Source: an archaeon
Lineage (GTDB): Archaea > Methanobacteriota > Methanobacteria > Methanobacteriales > Methanobacteriaceae
NCBI GenBank assembly: GCA_024413395.1
Contig: JAKSUH010000002.1
Location: forward strand, 1 to 40,010
Length of the DNA stretch: 40,010 nucleotides
Direction of reading: 5' to 3'
The notes under the pieces are model-generated. The model saw only the letters and a list, made by a program, of their open reading frames with translations, was not told the origin of the DNA and ran no database searches. Positions 17,720 to 25,861 of this stretch are shown piece after piece; position 1 is the stretch's first letter, and every line of letters starts with the position of its first letter. The position numbers and the translations under genes are program-made.

Positions 17720-18720
17720 TTATTCATACTTAAAACAAAGACTAGTTTTTTTACTATAACAGTTATTACAACTTTGACAAATAGATACACCCTCTCTATC
17801 TGTTTTCCATTGAGATAAGAAATCTTTTTGAGCAACAAATGGTTTTGACATAGACATGAATTCAACTTTAGAAGAATTTAATATATTATTCATAGTTTTC
17901 ATATCCCTTAAAGTTCCACCTAATATTACAGGAATATCAACTTCTTCAATTAATTTATCTGCAAAATCAATAAATGGATGTGATCCAATTTCACCATTAG
18001 CAAAAGATATAGTACGTGCAGTAACTTGAATACTATCTGCACCAGCAGCTTTAAATAATTTACATATTTCAATAGTCTCTTCAGGAGTCATTCCACCTTT
18101 TCTTACATCCCTAGGATTAACTTTATAATTTACATGTAAATTAAAATTAGCTTTAATGAATTTAATAACTTCACAAATCATTCTACAACGATTTTCTGTA
18201 TTTCCACCATATTCATCATCTCTTTCATTGAAAAATGGATTTATAAATCTTGCTAAATAGAAGTTATTACCACAATTTAATTGAATACCATCAAAACCAG
18301 CAAATGAAAATTTTTTAGCAGCCATAATTATATCAGCTTGTAATCTTCTAATACCTTCTTTTGATATATCATTTGGTTCTATTTTATGTTCTAAACCATC
18401 ATTATAATAGAAAAAGGATAATTGTCCTAAAATAGGAACATTATATTTATGAACTAAATCAGTAATTTCTTTATAATCCTTAATAAAACCCCTATAATTC
18501 ATATTAGTAGAATAATCAAAAAATCTATCTCTTTTATCTAATGCAAACATTTCAGAAATGATAGCTCCAACACCACTTTAGCTATACTTTCATATCTATC
18601 AAATACTTCATTAGATAAAAACCCACCTTCAGTGTTTTGAGTCTCCCAAATACCTGTTCTTATAACTCTACTTTTTAATTTAAGGGATCCGAATTGACAT
18701 TCATCAAAAATATCCTTCAT
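17720..18720 (-). pseudogene. Old Yellow Enzyme-type NADH:flavin oxidoreductase, frameshifted
   Basis: Two fragments make one flavin oxidoreductase of about 333 residues. The N-terminal 60 codons from 18720 (MKDIFDECQFGSLKLKSRVI...YESIAK) shift frame at about 18576, where AAAGTGGTG reads as if one G were missing from AAAGGTGGTG. The second frame continues GGVGAIISEMFALDKRDR to 17720. Visible family motifs are FAGFDGIQLNCGNNFYLARFINP, NERDDEYGG, NRCRM and VILGGTLRD. The C-terminus ends with SICQSCNNCYSKKTSLC, a cysteine cluster like the Fe-S site of 2,4-dienoyl-CoA reductase-type members, but the usual second half (FAD/NADH domain) is absent. The substrate is unknown. Confidence 0.85.
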
Positions 18721-18868
18721 AATATCACCAAGATTAATGTTATCATATTTAAATATTAAAATATTATTTAATATAACTTTCTAAATAAAAGGGTATATTA
18801 AATAAGAAAAAATAAAATAATAGAAATAGAATATAAATAATTAGAAATAATAAAAAGGTAAAAAAACT

Positions 18869-20086
18869 ATGGAGAATCGATTAATTAAAAAAACTGGAGA
18901 TAAAGTTTCACCAATTGGATTTGGAGCTATGAGACTTCCAAAGAAAAATGGAAAATTTGACCGTGAAAAATGTAAAGAATTAATCCATTATGTCATTGAC
19001 AATGGAGTTAATTTCATAGATACTGCATCTGCTTATGGTAATGGAGATAATGAAAAATTATTAGGAGAAATCTTAACTGGAGAATATAAAGATAAAGTAA
19101 TGATTTCTACAAAATTATCTGTTTATTTAATAACTAAAGAAGAAGATTTTGAAAAAATATTAAATAAAGAATTAGAAAGACTACAAAGTAATTGTATTGA
19201 TTATTATTTCTTACATAACATAGATTTAAGAACTTTAAGAAGAATTGAAAAATTAAATATTTATGATTTTATTGAAAAAGCTAAAAAAGAAGGAAAAATA
19301 AAACATATTGGATTTTCATATCATGGTTCTAAAGATAAATTTAATGAAATAATTGACTCTTATGATTGGGATGTGGTAATGGTTCAATATAATTATTTAG
19401 ATGACAATGTTCAAGCTAGTATCGATGGAATTCGTTATGCAGCAAGCAAAGATATAGGTATTTTTGTTATGGAACCATTAAAAGGAGGAATTTTAGCAGG
19501 AAAAATGCCTGATGAATGTGAATCTATTTTTAGAAAAAATGATCCAAATAGAAGTAATGCAGATTGGGCGTTAAGTTGGATTTTAAATCAACCTGAAATT
19601 ACATGTGTATTCTCTGGAATGAATGATATAAATCAAGTTAAAGAGAATGTAAACATTGCAAATAAAGTTAAAATGAATTCGGTTTCTCCAAAAGAAGTTA
19701 GTACGATTAACGAAGTAAAAGAAATAATGAAAGAAAAACTTCAAATTAATTGTGCTACCTGTGGTTATTGTTTACCATGTCCACAAGGAATTAAAATTCC
19801 TGAAATTATTAAATTATATAATGAAAAATATTTATTTAATGAAAAAGGCATTATAACTAATTCAAGATTAGGATATATGACAATAGCTGGTGGAATAATG
19901 ACAGACCCAGCATATGCAAGTCTTTGTAATAAATGTGGACAATGTATTAGAAAGTGTCCTATGCATCTAAATATACCTAAAGAACTTAAAAAAGTTGAAA
20001 AAGAATTTGAAATACCTGGATTTAAGTATTTTATTAAATTCTGTAAACATGTTGGAATGCCAATTTTCCAACTAATTGGATTGTAA
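18869..20086 (+). CDS. aldo/keto reductase with C-terminal [4Fe-4S] domain
   Basis: A 405-residue protein. Residues 1-285 are an aldo/keto reductase barrel: GFGAMRLP, the catalytic Asp/Tyr in FIDTASAYGNGDNE (about 49-62), Lys in ISTKLS and His in YYFLHNID. The C-terminal 120 residues carry CATCGYCLPCPQGIKIP (three or four ligands) and CNKCGQCIRKCPMH, a ferredoxin-like cluster region. This fusion is common in anaerobes and methanogens; the substrate is not known, and electrons may come from ferredoxin rather than NADPH. It lies 43 bases before the Cys-rich peptide operon, but an AT-rich promoter-like stretch in the gap suggests separate transcription. Confidence 0.9.
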   Translation: MENRLIKKTGDKVSPIGFGAMRLPKKNGKFDREKCKELIHYVIDNGVNFIDTASAYGNGDNEKLLGEILTGEYKDKVMISTKLSVYLITKEEDFEKILNKELERLQSNCIDYYFLHNIDLRTLRRIEKLNIYDFIEKAKKEGKIKHIGFSYHGSKDKFNEIIDSYDWDVVMVQYNYLDDNVQASIDGIRYAASKDIGIFVMEPLKGGILAGKMPDECESIFRKNDPNRSNADWALSWILNQPEITCVFSGMNDINQVKENVNIANKVKMNSVSPKEVSTINEVKEIMKEKLQINCATCGYCLPCPQGIKIPEIIKLYNEKYLFNEKGIITNSRLGYMTIAGGIMTDPAYASLCNKCGQCIRKCPMHLNIPKELKKVEKEFEIPGFKYFIKFCKHVGMPIFQLIGL

Positions 20087-20129
20087 AGTTAATATAATAA
20101 AATTGTAATATATTATTAAAGGTGAAATT

Positions 20130-20336
20130 ATGAAACTTGAAGAACTTTTAGCACCATGTCCAAAATGTGGTTCAACTGACAAAATAGCACACAGAAAAAT
20201 TTTAGATCACAGTCATGCACATGCAGAACTTGATACTGTTAAATGTGAACAATGCGGATATGTTTTTTTAGTTAATGAACCTGATGACGAAGATGAAAAA
20301 AGAAAATTATTAAAAGAATTAAATAAGATTTACTAG
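20130..20336 (+). CDS. Cys-rich peptide (TIGR04165-like), partner of the adjacent radical SAM enzyme
   Basis: A 68-residue acidic peptide with two CxxC pairs (CPKC at 10-13, CEQC at 39-42), a central His-rich HSHAHAE and a charged C-terminus (EPDDEDEKRKLLKELNKIY). It resembles the small methanogen Cys-rich peptides (TIGR04165) coded beside the Mhun_1560-type radical SAM/SPASM enzymes and thought to be their substrate; whether modification occurs is not proven. A zinc-ribbon protein is the simpler alternative. AAAGGTGAAATT before the ATG is a strong ribosome-binding site. It ends in TAG, and the radical SAM gene begins five bases later. Confidence 0.75.
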   Translation: MKLEELLAPCPKCGSTDKIAHRKILDHSHAHAELDTVKCEQCGYVFLVNEPDDEDEKRKLLKELNKIY

Positions 20337-20341
20337 ATAAA

Positions 20342-21472
20342 ATGACGTTCCACGTAATGATTATCCCAACTTTAAATTGTCTAGGAAACTGTAAATATTG
20401 TTGGGGTAGTGAAAATACAGAAGAAATAATGGATACTTCCATTATTGATAACATAATCGACTGGTTAAAAGATTTCAGAGATGAACCAGTTCATTTTACA
20501 TTCCATGGGGGGGAACCATTACTTGCTGATTATTATTTCTATGAATATGCATTAGAAAAATTATCCAATATCCCTAATTTTGAAGGATTTTCTCTACAAA
20601 GTAATATTTGGTTATTAGATGAGCCCTTAATAGAACTATTTAAAAAATACAATGTAGTTATTTCAACAAGTATTGATGGACCTAAAGAAATCAATGATTA
20701 TCAAAGAGGGGAAGGATACTTTGACAATACTATGGGCAAATATGAACTAGCTAAAGAAAAAGGACTTCCAATTAATTTTGTTTTAACAGTAACAGATTAC
20801 TCTAAAGATTTCTCAGATGAATTATATGATTTTTTTAAAGAAAATGGAATGAACCTTAAAATCCATGCAGCATTACCTTCACTTAGAGGAGATAATGCAG
20901 ACCCTTGGGCATTACCTCAAGAAGAACATGGAAAACTCCTTGTTGAGTGGTTAGATAAATATCTTTATGATTTAGATAAATTCATGATTAAAGATTTAGA
21001 CCATATTTGTAAAAGTACATTAAGAAGACGTGGAACATTATGTACATTTGCAGATTGTATTGGTGTAACATTCGCTGTAGGCCATGATGGAGCTATTTAT
21101 CCTTGTTATCGTTTTGTTGGAATGGATGAATATGTTTTAGGTAACGTAAAAGACAATCCTAGTTTTGATGATTTAAAAACTTCAGATGCATGGTCTAAAT
21201 TACAAGAATTCAGAGAATATGTTGACGAATCTTGTAAAAAATGTAGATTTAAAAGATACTGTGAAGGCGGATGTCCTTATAATGGAATAGTTGCATGCCA
21301 AACTCCAAAAGCAGTAGACCCCCAATGTACCGCATATAAAATGATATTTACTGAAGTTTCAAAAATAGCAAATAAAGAATTTGCAAAAAGAGCAATTCCA
21401 GGAATGCAAGAAAATAAAGTTAAAAGTGATGATGAACCATTTTCAATAATGGATTTAATGATGAAACCTTAA
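20342..21472 (+). CDS. radical SAM/SPASM enzyme, putative peptide-modifying
   Basis: A 376-residue radical SAM protein. The cluster-binding CxxxCxxC motif is CLGNCKYC (Cys13, Cys17, Cys20), followed by the SAM-binding FTFHGGEPLL. The C-terminus is a SPASM domain with CTFADC, YPCYRF and CKKCRFKRYCEGGCPYNG, which should hold one or two auxiliary [4Fe-4S] clusters. The family includes peptide maturases and sulfatase maturases; the small Cys-rich peptide directly upstream suggests a peptide substrate. It forms an operon with that peptide and the NadR-like gene. The reaction type (thioether, oxidation or other) cannot be read from the sequence. Confidence 0.85.
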   Translation: MTFHVMIIPTLNCLGNCKYCWGSENTEEIMDTSIIDNIIDWLKDFRDEPVHFTFHGGEPLLADYYFYEYALEKLSNIPNFEGFSLQSNIWLLDEPLIELFKKYNVVISTSIDGPKEINDYQRGEGYFDNTMGKYELAKEKGLPINFVLTVTDYSKDFSDELYDFFKENGMNLKIHAALPSLRGDNADPWALPQEEHGKLLVEWLDKYLYDLDKFMIKDLDHICKSTLRRRGTLCTFADCIGVTFAVGHDGAIYPCYRFVGMDEYVLGNVKDNPSFDDLKTSDAWSKLQEFREYVDESCKKCRFKRYCEGGCPYNGIVACQTPKAVDPQCTAYKMIFTEVSKIANKEFAKRAIPGMQENKVKSDDEPFSIMDLMMKP

Positions 21473-21481
21473 TTTGATAAT

Positions 21482-22468
21482 ATGAGTGAAAATTATATCT
21501 ATGATGTAGGTGTTATAGGAACATTTTATGATCCATTACACATAGGTCATTTAAATTCAATATACGATGGTGCAAATGAATGTAAAGAATTGTATGTTGT
21601 ATTATTTTATAGTGAAACTAATGATTCTATTAACTACAAAGTAAGGTACCAATGGATATACAATTTAACTAATCATTTTGACAATATAAAAATTATTTTA
21701 TGTAATTCAAATAATGAAAATATTGAAGGATACATTAAAAAAGAAATTAATAAAAAAATTGATGTATGTTACTGTCAAAAAGAACATAATCCAATAATTT
21801 CTAACACAAAAATAATTAATATTGAAAATAGTATCCCATATACAAGTGAAGAGATTAAGAAAAATCCTTTAAAACATTGGGAATATTTACCAATACCTGT
21901 TAAAGCACAGTATGTTAAAAAAATACTTATTATTGGAAATGAATCAACAGGAAAATCAGTCATATCAAAATCACTAGCTAATTTATATAATACTGAATGT
22001 GTTGAAGAGTATAGTAGATATATTTGCTCTGCTTGTGGTGGAGAAAATTATATGGTTAGTGAAGATTTTGAAGAAATTGTTTATCAACATAAATTAAACA
22101 TTATAAATGCTACTAAAACTGCTAATAAACTACTATTCATTGATACAGATGCATTTATGAGTTATTATTATAGAAATCAATGCGATTTAGATTTTGAAAA
22201 TAAAGAAAGCATTCTAGATGATGAAGAAATTATCCGTAAAATTTCTGGAGAATATGATTTAGTTTTATTTATGGAATCCGATGTTCCTTATGTTCAAGAT
22301 GATTTAAGAATTGTCGAACGTAATGATGAAGAACAAAGAGAATCATGTACTAAAAAAATAAAAGAATTATATTGTAGAAATGGAATTAAATATGAAATAA
22401 TTTCTGGTAATTACTATCAACGTCTAAAAAAAGCACAAAAAATAATTAATAAAAAATTTGATTTATAA
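21482..22468 (+). CDS. NadR-like NMN adenylyltransferase / nicotinamide riboside kinase
   Basis: A 328-residue two-domain protein like the enzymatic part of bacterial NadR, without its N-terminal DNA-binding domain. Residues 1-125 form a nucleotidyltransferase with TFYDPLHIGHLNSI (HxGH motif). The linker NPLKHWEYLPIPVKAQYVKK closely recalls NadR. A P-loop kinase follows: GNESTGKS at about 156-163, VEEYSRYI, and FIDTDAF as Walker B. The expected activities are nicotinamide riboside to NMN and NMN to NAD. The adenylyltransferase part looks divergent, so that activity is less certain. It is the third gene of the peptide/radical SAM operon, nine bases after it. A separate archaeal NMN adenylyltransferase lies at about 35.9 kb. 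Confidence 0.8.
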   Translation: MSENYIYDVGVIGTFYDPLHIGHLNSIYDGANECKELYVVLFYSETNDSINYKVRYQWIYNLTNHFDNIKIILCNSNNENIEGYIKKEINKKIDVCYCQKEHNPIISNTKIINIENSIPYTSEEIKKNPLKHWEYLPIPVKAQYVKKILIIGNESTGKSVISKSLANLYNTECVEEYSRYICSACGGENYMVSEDFEEIVYQHKLNIINATKTANKLLFIDTDAFMSYYYRNQCDLDFENKESILDDEEIIRKISGEYDLVLFMESDVPYVQDDLRIVERNDEEQRESCTKKIKELYCRNGIKYEIISGNYYQRLKKAQKIINKKFDL

Positions 22469-22470
22469 GA

Positions 22471-23502
22471 TTAATCTTCAAGATAATCTTTTAAATCTAT
22501 ATCTAATTTTTCACAAATATCATTAAGAACAATATATAACTTTTCATCAATAGGAAGTCCATTTTTTTGATTTTTAAGATATTTACCTACTGTACCATCA
22601 CCAGGAATACGTATTTTTTCACCTGAAGCTCTCATATCCTCAATTAATTCTTCAACTTGATCTTTAAAATTAGTTATATCTACAAATTTAGATGGATCAA
22701 TAGCAATAAATAAATCTCCTTTATTACAATTTTCTTTATAATCACCAGCAGTCCCAGTAACATCTACTCCAAAAGCAGCATCAACAAGAGGACCACATAA
22801 GATTTCAATAATAAAATTTAAAGCATAACCTTTAACTCCACCAAAAGGTAAAATTGAACCTTTAAGTGCTTCAGTTGGATCAGTAGTCGGTTTTCCATCA
22901 ACATCAATAGCTATTCCTTCAGGAATTAAAACTCCTTTTCTTTCAGCTTCAAGTAACTTACCTCTAGCAGAAGTAGAAGTAGCCATATCAACAGACACAT
23001 ATTTTTTAGTTGGAATACCTATTGCTAAAGGATTTGTTCCTAAAACAGCTTTTTTCCCACCTAAAGGAGCAACAGCTGATGCAGTATTACACATTACAAC
23101 ACCAATCATATCATTATAAATAGCTAAATCAGAATAAAAACCTGCAACTCCAAAATGATTTGAATTAAAAGTTCCAACAGCACCTATACCTGTTTGTGAA
23201 GCTTTTTCAATACATAGTTCCATAGCTTTATGTGCTACATATTGACCAAAAAGACTATTTCCATTGATTAAAGCAGTTGAAACGGTTTCTCTAACAATTT
23301 CAATATCTCCTGAAGGCTTAATAAAACCGTTTTCTAACCCATTAATATATTGTGGAAAACGGCCTAACCCATGAGAAGTGAAACCTTTGATATCAGCATC
23401 TAATGTAGCTTCAGATACAACTATAGCTTGTTCTTTAGAAACTCCTAAATTAAGTAATATTTCTCGAACAAGCATCCTTTCATTACTTACACTAATTTTC
23501 AT
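22471..23502 (-). CDS. comC: L-sulfolactate dehydrogenase (Ldh2/MDH2 family), coenzyme M biosynthesis
   Basis: A 343-residue NAD(P)-dependent oxidoreductase of the malate/lactate dehydrogenase type 2 family. ADIKGFTSHGLGRFPQYI carries the catalytic His (about residue 44). SNHFGVAGFYSDLA, LGTNPLAIGIPT and VDMATSTSARGKL are family-conserved. In methanogens this member oxidises or reduces sulfolactate/sulfopyruvate on the way to coenzyme M; malate and ureidoglycolate dehydrogenases are close relatives, so the substrate is inferred from the organism. I chose ATG 23502, preceded by AGGTGTGTCTA, over a GTG three codons upstream. A 40-residue protein and a MarR regulator lie directly upstream on the same strand. 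Confidence 0.82.
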   Translation of the reverse strand: MKISVSNERMLVREILLNLGVSKEQAIVVSEATLDADIKGFTSHGLGRFPQYINGLENGFIKPSGDIEIVRETVSTALINGNSLFGQYVAHKAMELCIEKASQTGIGAVGTFNSNHFGVAGFYSDLAIYNDMIGVVMCNTASAVAPLGGKKAVLGTNPLAIGIPTKKYVSVDMATSTSARGKLLEAERKGVLIPEGIAIDVDGKPTTDPTEALKGSILPFGGVKGYALNFIIEILCGPLVDAAFGVDVTGTAGDYKENCNKGDLFIAIDPSKFVDITNFKDQVEELIEDMRASGEKIRIPGDGTVGKYLKNQKNGLPIDEKLYIVLNDICEKLDIDLKDYLED

Positions 23503-23519
23503 TAGACACACCTATTAAC

Positions 23520-23642
23520 TTATTCATTATCTGAATCAAAAGTTTTTAAAAGTTCTATACCGCCTGCTTTAATAATTTCTTGCTTTTCAGCATCAGATGA
23601 TTCGTTAAATGTTTTTAACATTATTCTATCTAAATATGTCAT
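23520..23642 (-). CDS. 40-residue hypothetical protein between marR and comC
   Basis: ATG at 23640-23642 opens MTYLDRIMLKTFNESSDAEK and onwards to DSDNE, ending TAA at 23520-23522. The ribosome-binding sequence GGAGATGAT lies close before the start. The peptide is polar, predicted helical, with no membrane segment. It starts 17 bases after the MarR gene ends and stops 18 bases before the comC start, so all three could be one transcript. I do not recognise it. The good ribosome-binding site and neat spacing favour a real small gene. Confidence 0.6.
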   Translation of the reverse strand: MTYLDRIMLKTFNESSDAEKQEIIKAGGIELLKTFDSDNE

Positions 23643-23658
23643 TTTATCATCTCCGTGT

Positions 23659-24132
23659 TTAATCTTCTTTAGACAATACTGAAGACATTTTTTTAAGCAA
23701 TATTCTTAAGATTAATAATTCTTCTTCAGTAAAATCTTTCCGAAGTTCATTTTCAAAGCCTTTAATAACTGTGTGAAACTCATCTACGATTTGTTCACCT
23801 TCAGATGTTATTGTGACTAGCTTTTTACGTTTATCAGTCAAATCTACTTCCCTTTCAATGAGATTTAATCTTTCTAACCGATAAGTCAATTTAGTTACTG
23901 TTCCTTCAGACATATTTAATACACTAGCTAAATATTCCTGAGAAACATGATTATTTTCTGATAATGCTAATAAATAATAAATTTTTGAAGGTGAAAGATG
24001 AATTTTTCCAAGAAAATCCCCTAAATAGGAGATATAATCCTTTGAAACATTTTGAATTAAAAATCCTAAAGGGCTTTCAAGTACTTCTGTGTTTTCAAGT
24101 TCACTTACATGTTTTTTAATTGTACGATTCAT
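23659..24132 (-). CDS. MarR-family transcriptional regulator
   Basis: A 157-residue winged-helix regulator. The HTH covers about residues 55-85 (VSQEYLASVLNMSEGTVTKLTYRLERLNLI) and the wing has DLTDKRKKLVTITSEG, the DxRxxxxxLT signature of MarR. N- and C-terminal helices form the dimer interface. I use ATG 24132; an upstream TTG at 24144 is also in frame. Upstream, a TATA box (TATATAAA, 24181-24188) and the palindrome ACTTTC-CTGT-GAAAGT (24148-24163) sit where the transcript should start, which suggests autorepression. Likely targets are itself and the small protein and comC genes behind it. Confidence 0.9.
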   Translation of the reverse strand: MNRTIKKHVSELENTEVLESPLGFLIQNVSKDYISYLGDFLGKIHLSPSKIYYLLALSENNHVSQEYLASVLNMSEGTVTKLTYRLERLNLIEREVDLTDKRKKLVTITSEGEQIVDEFHTVIKGFENELRKDFTEEELLILRILLKKMSSVLSKED

Positions 24133-24147
24133 ATTTATCAACAATAG

Positions 24148-24163
24148 ACTTTCCTGTGAAAGT
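24148..24163. promoter_or_regulatory. palindromic operator candidate of the MarR gene
   Basis: Inverted repeat ACTTTC CTGT GAAAGT, perfect 6-bp arms with a 4-base centre. It lies about 18 bases downstream of the reverse-strand TATA box at 24181-24188 and ends 16 bases before the MarR ATG, so it covers the expected transcription start. The core CTTTC-N4-GAAAG recurs at 24345-24358. Confidence 0.55.
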
Positions 24164-24478
24164 AATTATATTGACCATAGTATATAAAACCATCGTATTT
24201 AATTTCTAGAATCTTAAAAATAAATATAAAAAAGAATATTAAGATTAAATTTTGTTAAAAAAGAATAATTAAAGCTTTATTAAATAAAATAATTAATTTT
24301 AAAATGTTTATAAATATAATGATTTAAAATCATATAAATTTTCTCTTTCAAACGAAAGTTTTCATTGGAAAATAAAAAATAGACATTATATTATAATAGA
24401 ATAGTTAAAATAGCTTAAAAATAAGTTAAAAAAGTTTACTATAAAAGTAAATAAAATAAAAAAAGATAGAGTTTAAAA
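24164..24478. other. 315-base AT-rich intergenic region with palindromes
   Basis: No convincing gene. From left to right it holds the MarR-gene TATA box (24181-24188), a perfect palindrome ATGATTT-A-AAATCAT (24319-24333), a second copy of the MarR-type box, CTTTC-AAAC-GAAAG (24345-24358, running into GAAAGTTTTC), and the galU terminator hairpin (24428-24451). It is unusually long for this compact genome. The second box is about 160 bases upstream of the MarR TATA box. A short untranslated RNA cannot be excluded, but I see no specific sign of one. Confidence 0.5.
24428..24451 (-). terminator. weak hairpin terminator after galU
   Basis: On the reverse strand, downstream of the galU stop, TTTACT and AGTAAA form a 6-bp stem with a 5-base loop (24435-24451), followed by C and six T (24428-24434). 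The stem is AT-rich and weak, but position and T-run suit transcription termination. Confidence 0.4.
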
Positions 24479-25330
24479 TTAAACTCCATTAGTCACTTCT
24501 TTCATGAATTGAATAAGATCATCTCTTGATTCATTATCATCCATAGCAAATTCTATTGAAGTTTTAAGCCAATCAAGACGATTACCAATATCATAAGTTT
24601 TTCCTTCAAAAGTATTTCCATAAATGACATCTAAATCATTTAATGCGTCGGTTAATTGAATTTCTCCACCAACACCTGGTTTAGTATCTTTAATTTTATC
24701 AAAAATATCAGGAGTTAAAACATAACGACCCATAATAGCTAAATTTGAAGGTGCTTCAGCCACAGATGGTTTTTCAACTAAGTTATTAATTTTATAAACA
24801 TTAGATTCAACTTCAATTCCATCAATAATACCATATCTTTCTACTTTATTTTCAGGAACTGCTTCAAGAGAAATTGCAGATGCTTCGTATTTATTATAAA
24901 TATCAATTAATTGTTTTGTACATGGAGAAGGTCCTTTAGTTATTGAATCTCCTAACATTACAGCAAAAGGTTCATCACCAACATGTTTTTTAGCACAATA
25001 AATTGCATCTCCTAAACCTTTTTGATCTTTTTGACGTACATAACAAATATCTGCTAAATCAGTGATATCACGAACTGTTTTTAAATAACTATCTTTACCT
25101 GTAGTTTCTAAGGTATATTCAAGTTCGAATGATTTATCAAAGTGATCTTCAATAGAACGTTTATTTTTTCCTGTAACAATTAAAATATCATCAATTCCAC
25201 TAGCTACAGCCTCTTCAATAACATATTGAATAGTAGGTTTATCAAAAACCGGTAACATCTCTTTTGGTTGTGCTTTAGTAGCAGGTAAAAATCTAGTTCC
25301 AAAACCTGCTGCTGGAATAACTGCTTTCAT
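24479..25330 (-). CDS. galU: UTP-glucose-1-phosphate uridylyltransferase
   Basis: A 283-residue nucleotidyltransferase making UDP-glucose from UTP and glucose-1-phosphate for cell-wall and glycan synthesis. The signature is MKAVIPAAGFGTRFLPATKAQPKEMLPVFDKP with G-x-G-T-R and the substrate-binding Lys. EAVASGIDDILIVTGKNK, VMLGDSI and VGGEIQLTDALNDL are also family-conserved. The length matches bacterial GalU. GGAGGTAAAGT precedes the ATG. It stands alone, divergent from the TIR-like gene and followed by a terminator-like hairpin. Confidence 0.93.
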   Translation of the reverse strand: MKAVIPAAGFGTRFLPATKAQPKEMLPVFDKPTIQYVIEEAVASGIDDILIVTGKNKRSIEDHFDKSFELEYTLETTGKDSYLKTVRDITDLADICYVRQKDQKGLGDAIYCAKKHVGDEPFAVMLGDSITKGPSPCTKQLIDIYNKYEASAISLEAVPENKVERYGIIDGIEVESNVYKINNLVEKPSVAEAPSNLAIMGRYVLTPDIFDKIKDTKPGVGGEIQLTDALNDLDVIYGNTFEGKTYDIGNRLDWLKTSIEFAMDDNESRDDLIQFMKEVTNGV

Positions 25331-25453
25331 ACTTTACCTCCAAATTATTATTTAATTATTTGATTGATATTATTTATAAATTTAACTTTAAAAAAGGATT
25401 AAAGATATGATTATATAATATAAGAAAAAAAGGATTATAAAAGGTGAGATAAA

Positions 25454-25861
25454 ATGTTTGAAGAAGAAACCAACAAAATTTATAATTTAATAATTTCTAA
25501 TGGTTATGATACAAATAACGAATATGGAGAATTTGTAAATAAATTATATATGAAAACTAATTTTTTATGGAAAGAATCAATTTCAGGATCATATAAACTC
25601 GTTGGAGAAGAATTTTATGGAAATGTAGATTGCATAATATTACTAGCAGGATTATATGAAAAAAATAAAGAATTATTTGAAGATTTACTTGAAGCTAGTG
25701 AAAAATATGAAGTTCCAGTAGTACTTGTAAGACCATATGGTTTAGAAGAAGTACCAGAAAAATTAGAAAAAAAAGCCACATCTATAGTTGGCTGGAATGC
25801 AAATTGCATAATTGATTCTATTCTCAGCTCAATTAAAGAATGTAGCTCTTATTGCGATTAA
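25454..25861 (+). CDS. TIR-like (MTH538/ThsB-type) domain protein
   Basis: A 135-residue single-domain protein. KIYNLIISNGYD at the start, VDCIILLAGLYEKNKELFEDLLEASEKYEVPVVLV in the middle and VPEKLEKKATSIVGWNANCIIDSI at the end follow the MTH538 TIR-like fold (DUF1863). In that family the VP...GWN segment near residues 100-115 is typical. The same domain type serves as ThsB in the Thoeris anti-phage system, but no ThsA partner is in the window and catalytic residues are not clear. AAGGTGAGATAAA before the ATG is a good ribosome-binding site. It is convergent with rad50; their stop codons overlap at TTAA (25858-25861). Confidence 0.65.
   Translation: MFEEETNKIYNLIISNGYDTNNEYGEFVNKLYMKTNFLWKESISGSYKLVGEEFYGNVDCIILLAGLYEKNKELFEDLLEASEKYEVPVVLVRPYGLEEVPEKLEKKATSIVGWNANCIIDSILSSIKECSSYCD

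Noticed and set aside
17720-18720. Two separate genes for the OYE fragments
   Set aside because: The 60-residue fragment has the family N-terminus and joins the larger piece exactly after one inserted G, so this is one gene with a frameshift.
24319-24333. Palindrome ATGATTTAAAATCAT as an operator or attachment site
   Set aside because: AT-only palindromes arise easily at this base composition, and no partner copy or integrase is present.
25454-25861. A complete Thoeris anti-phage system
   Set aside because: Only a TIR-like protein is present; no ThsA-type NAD-binding effector lies nearby, and the neighbours are housekeeping repair genes.
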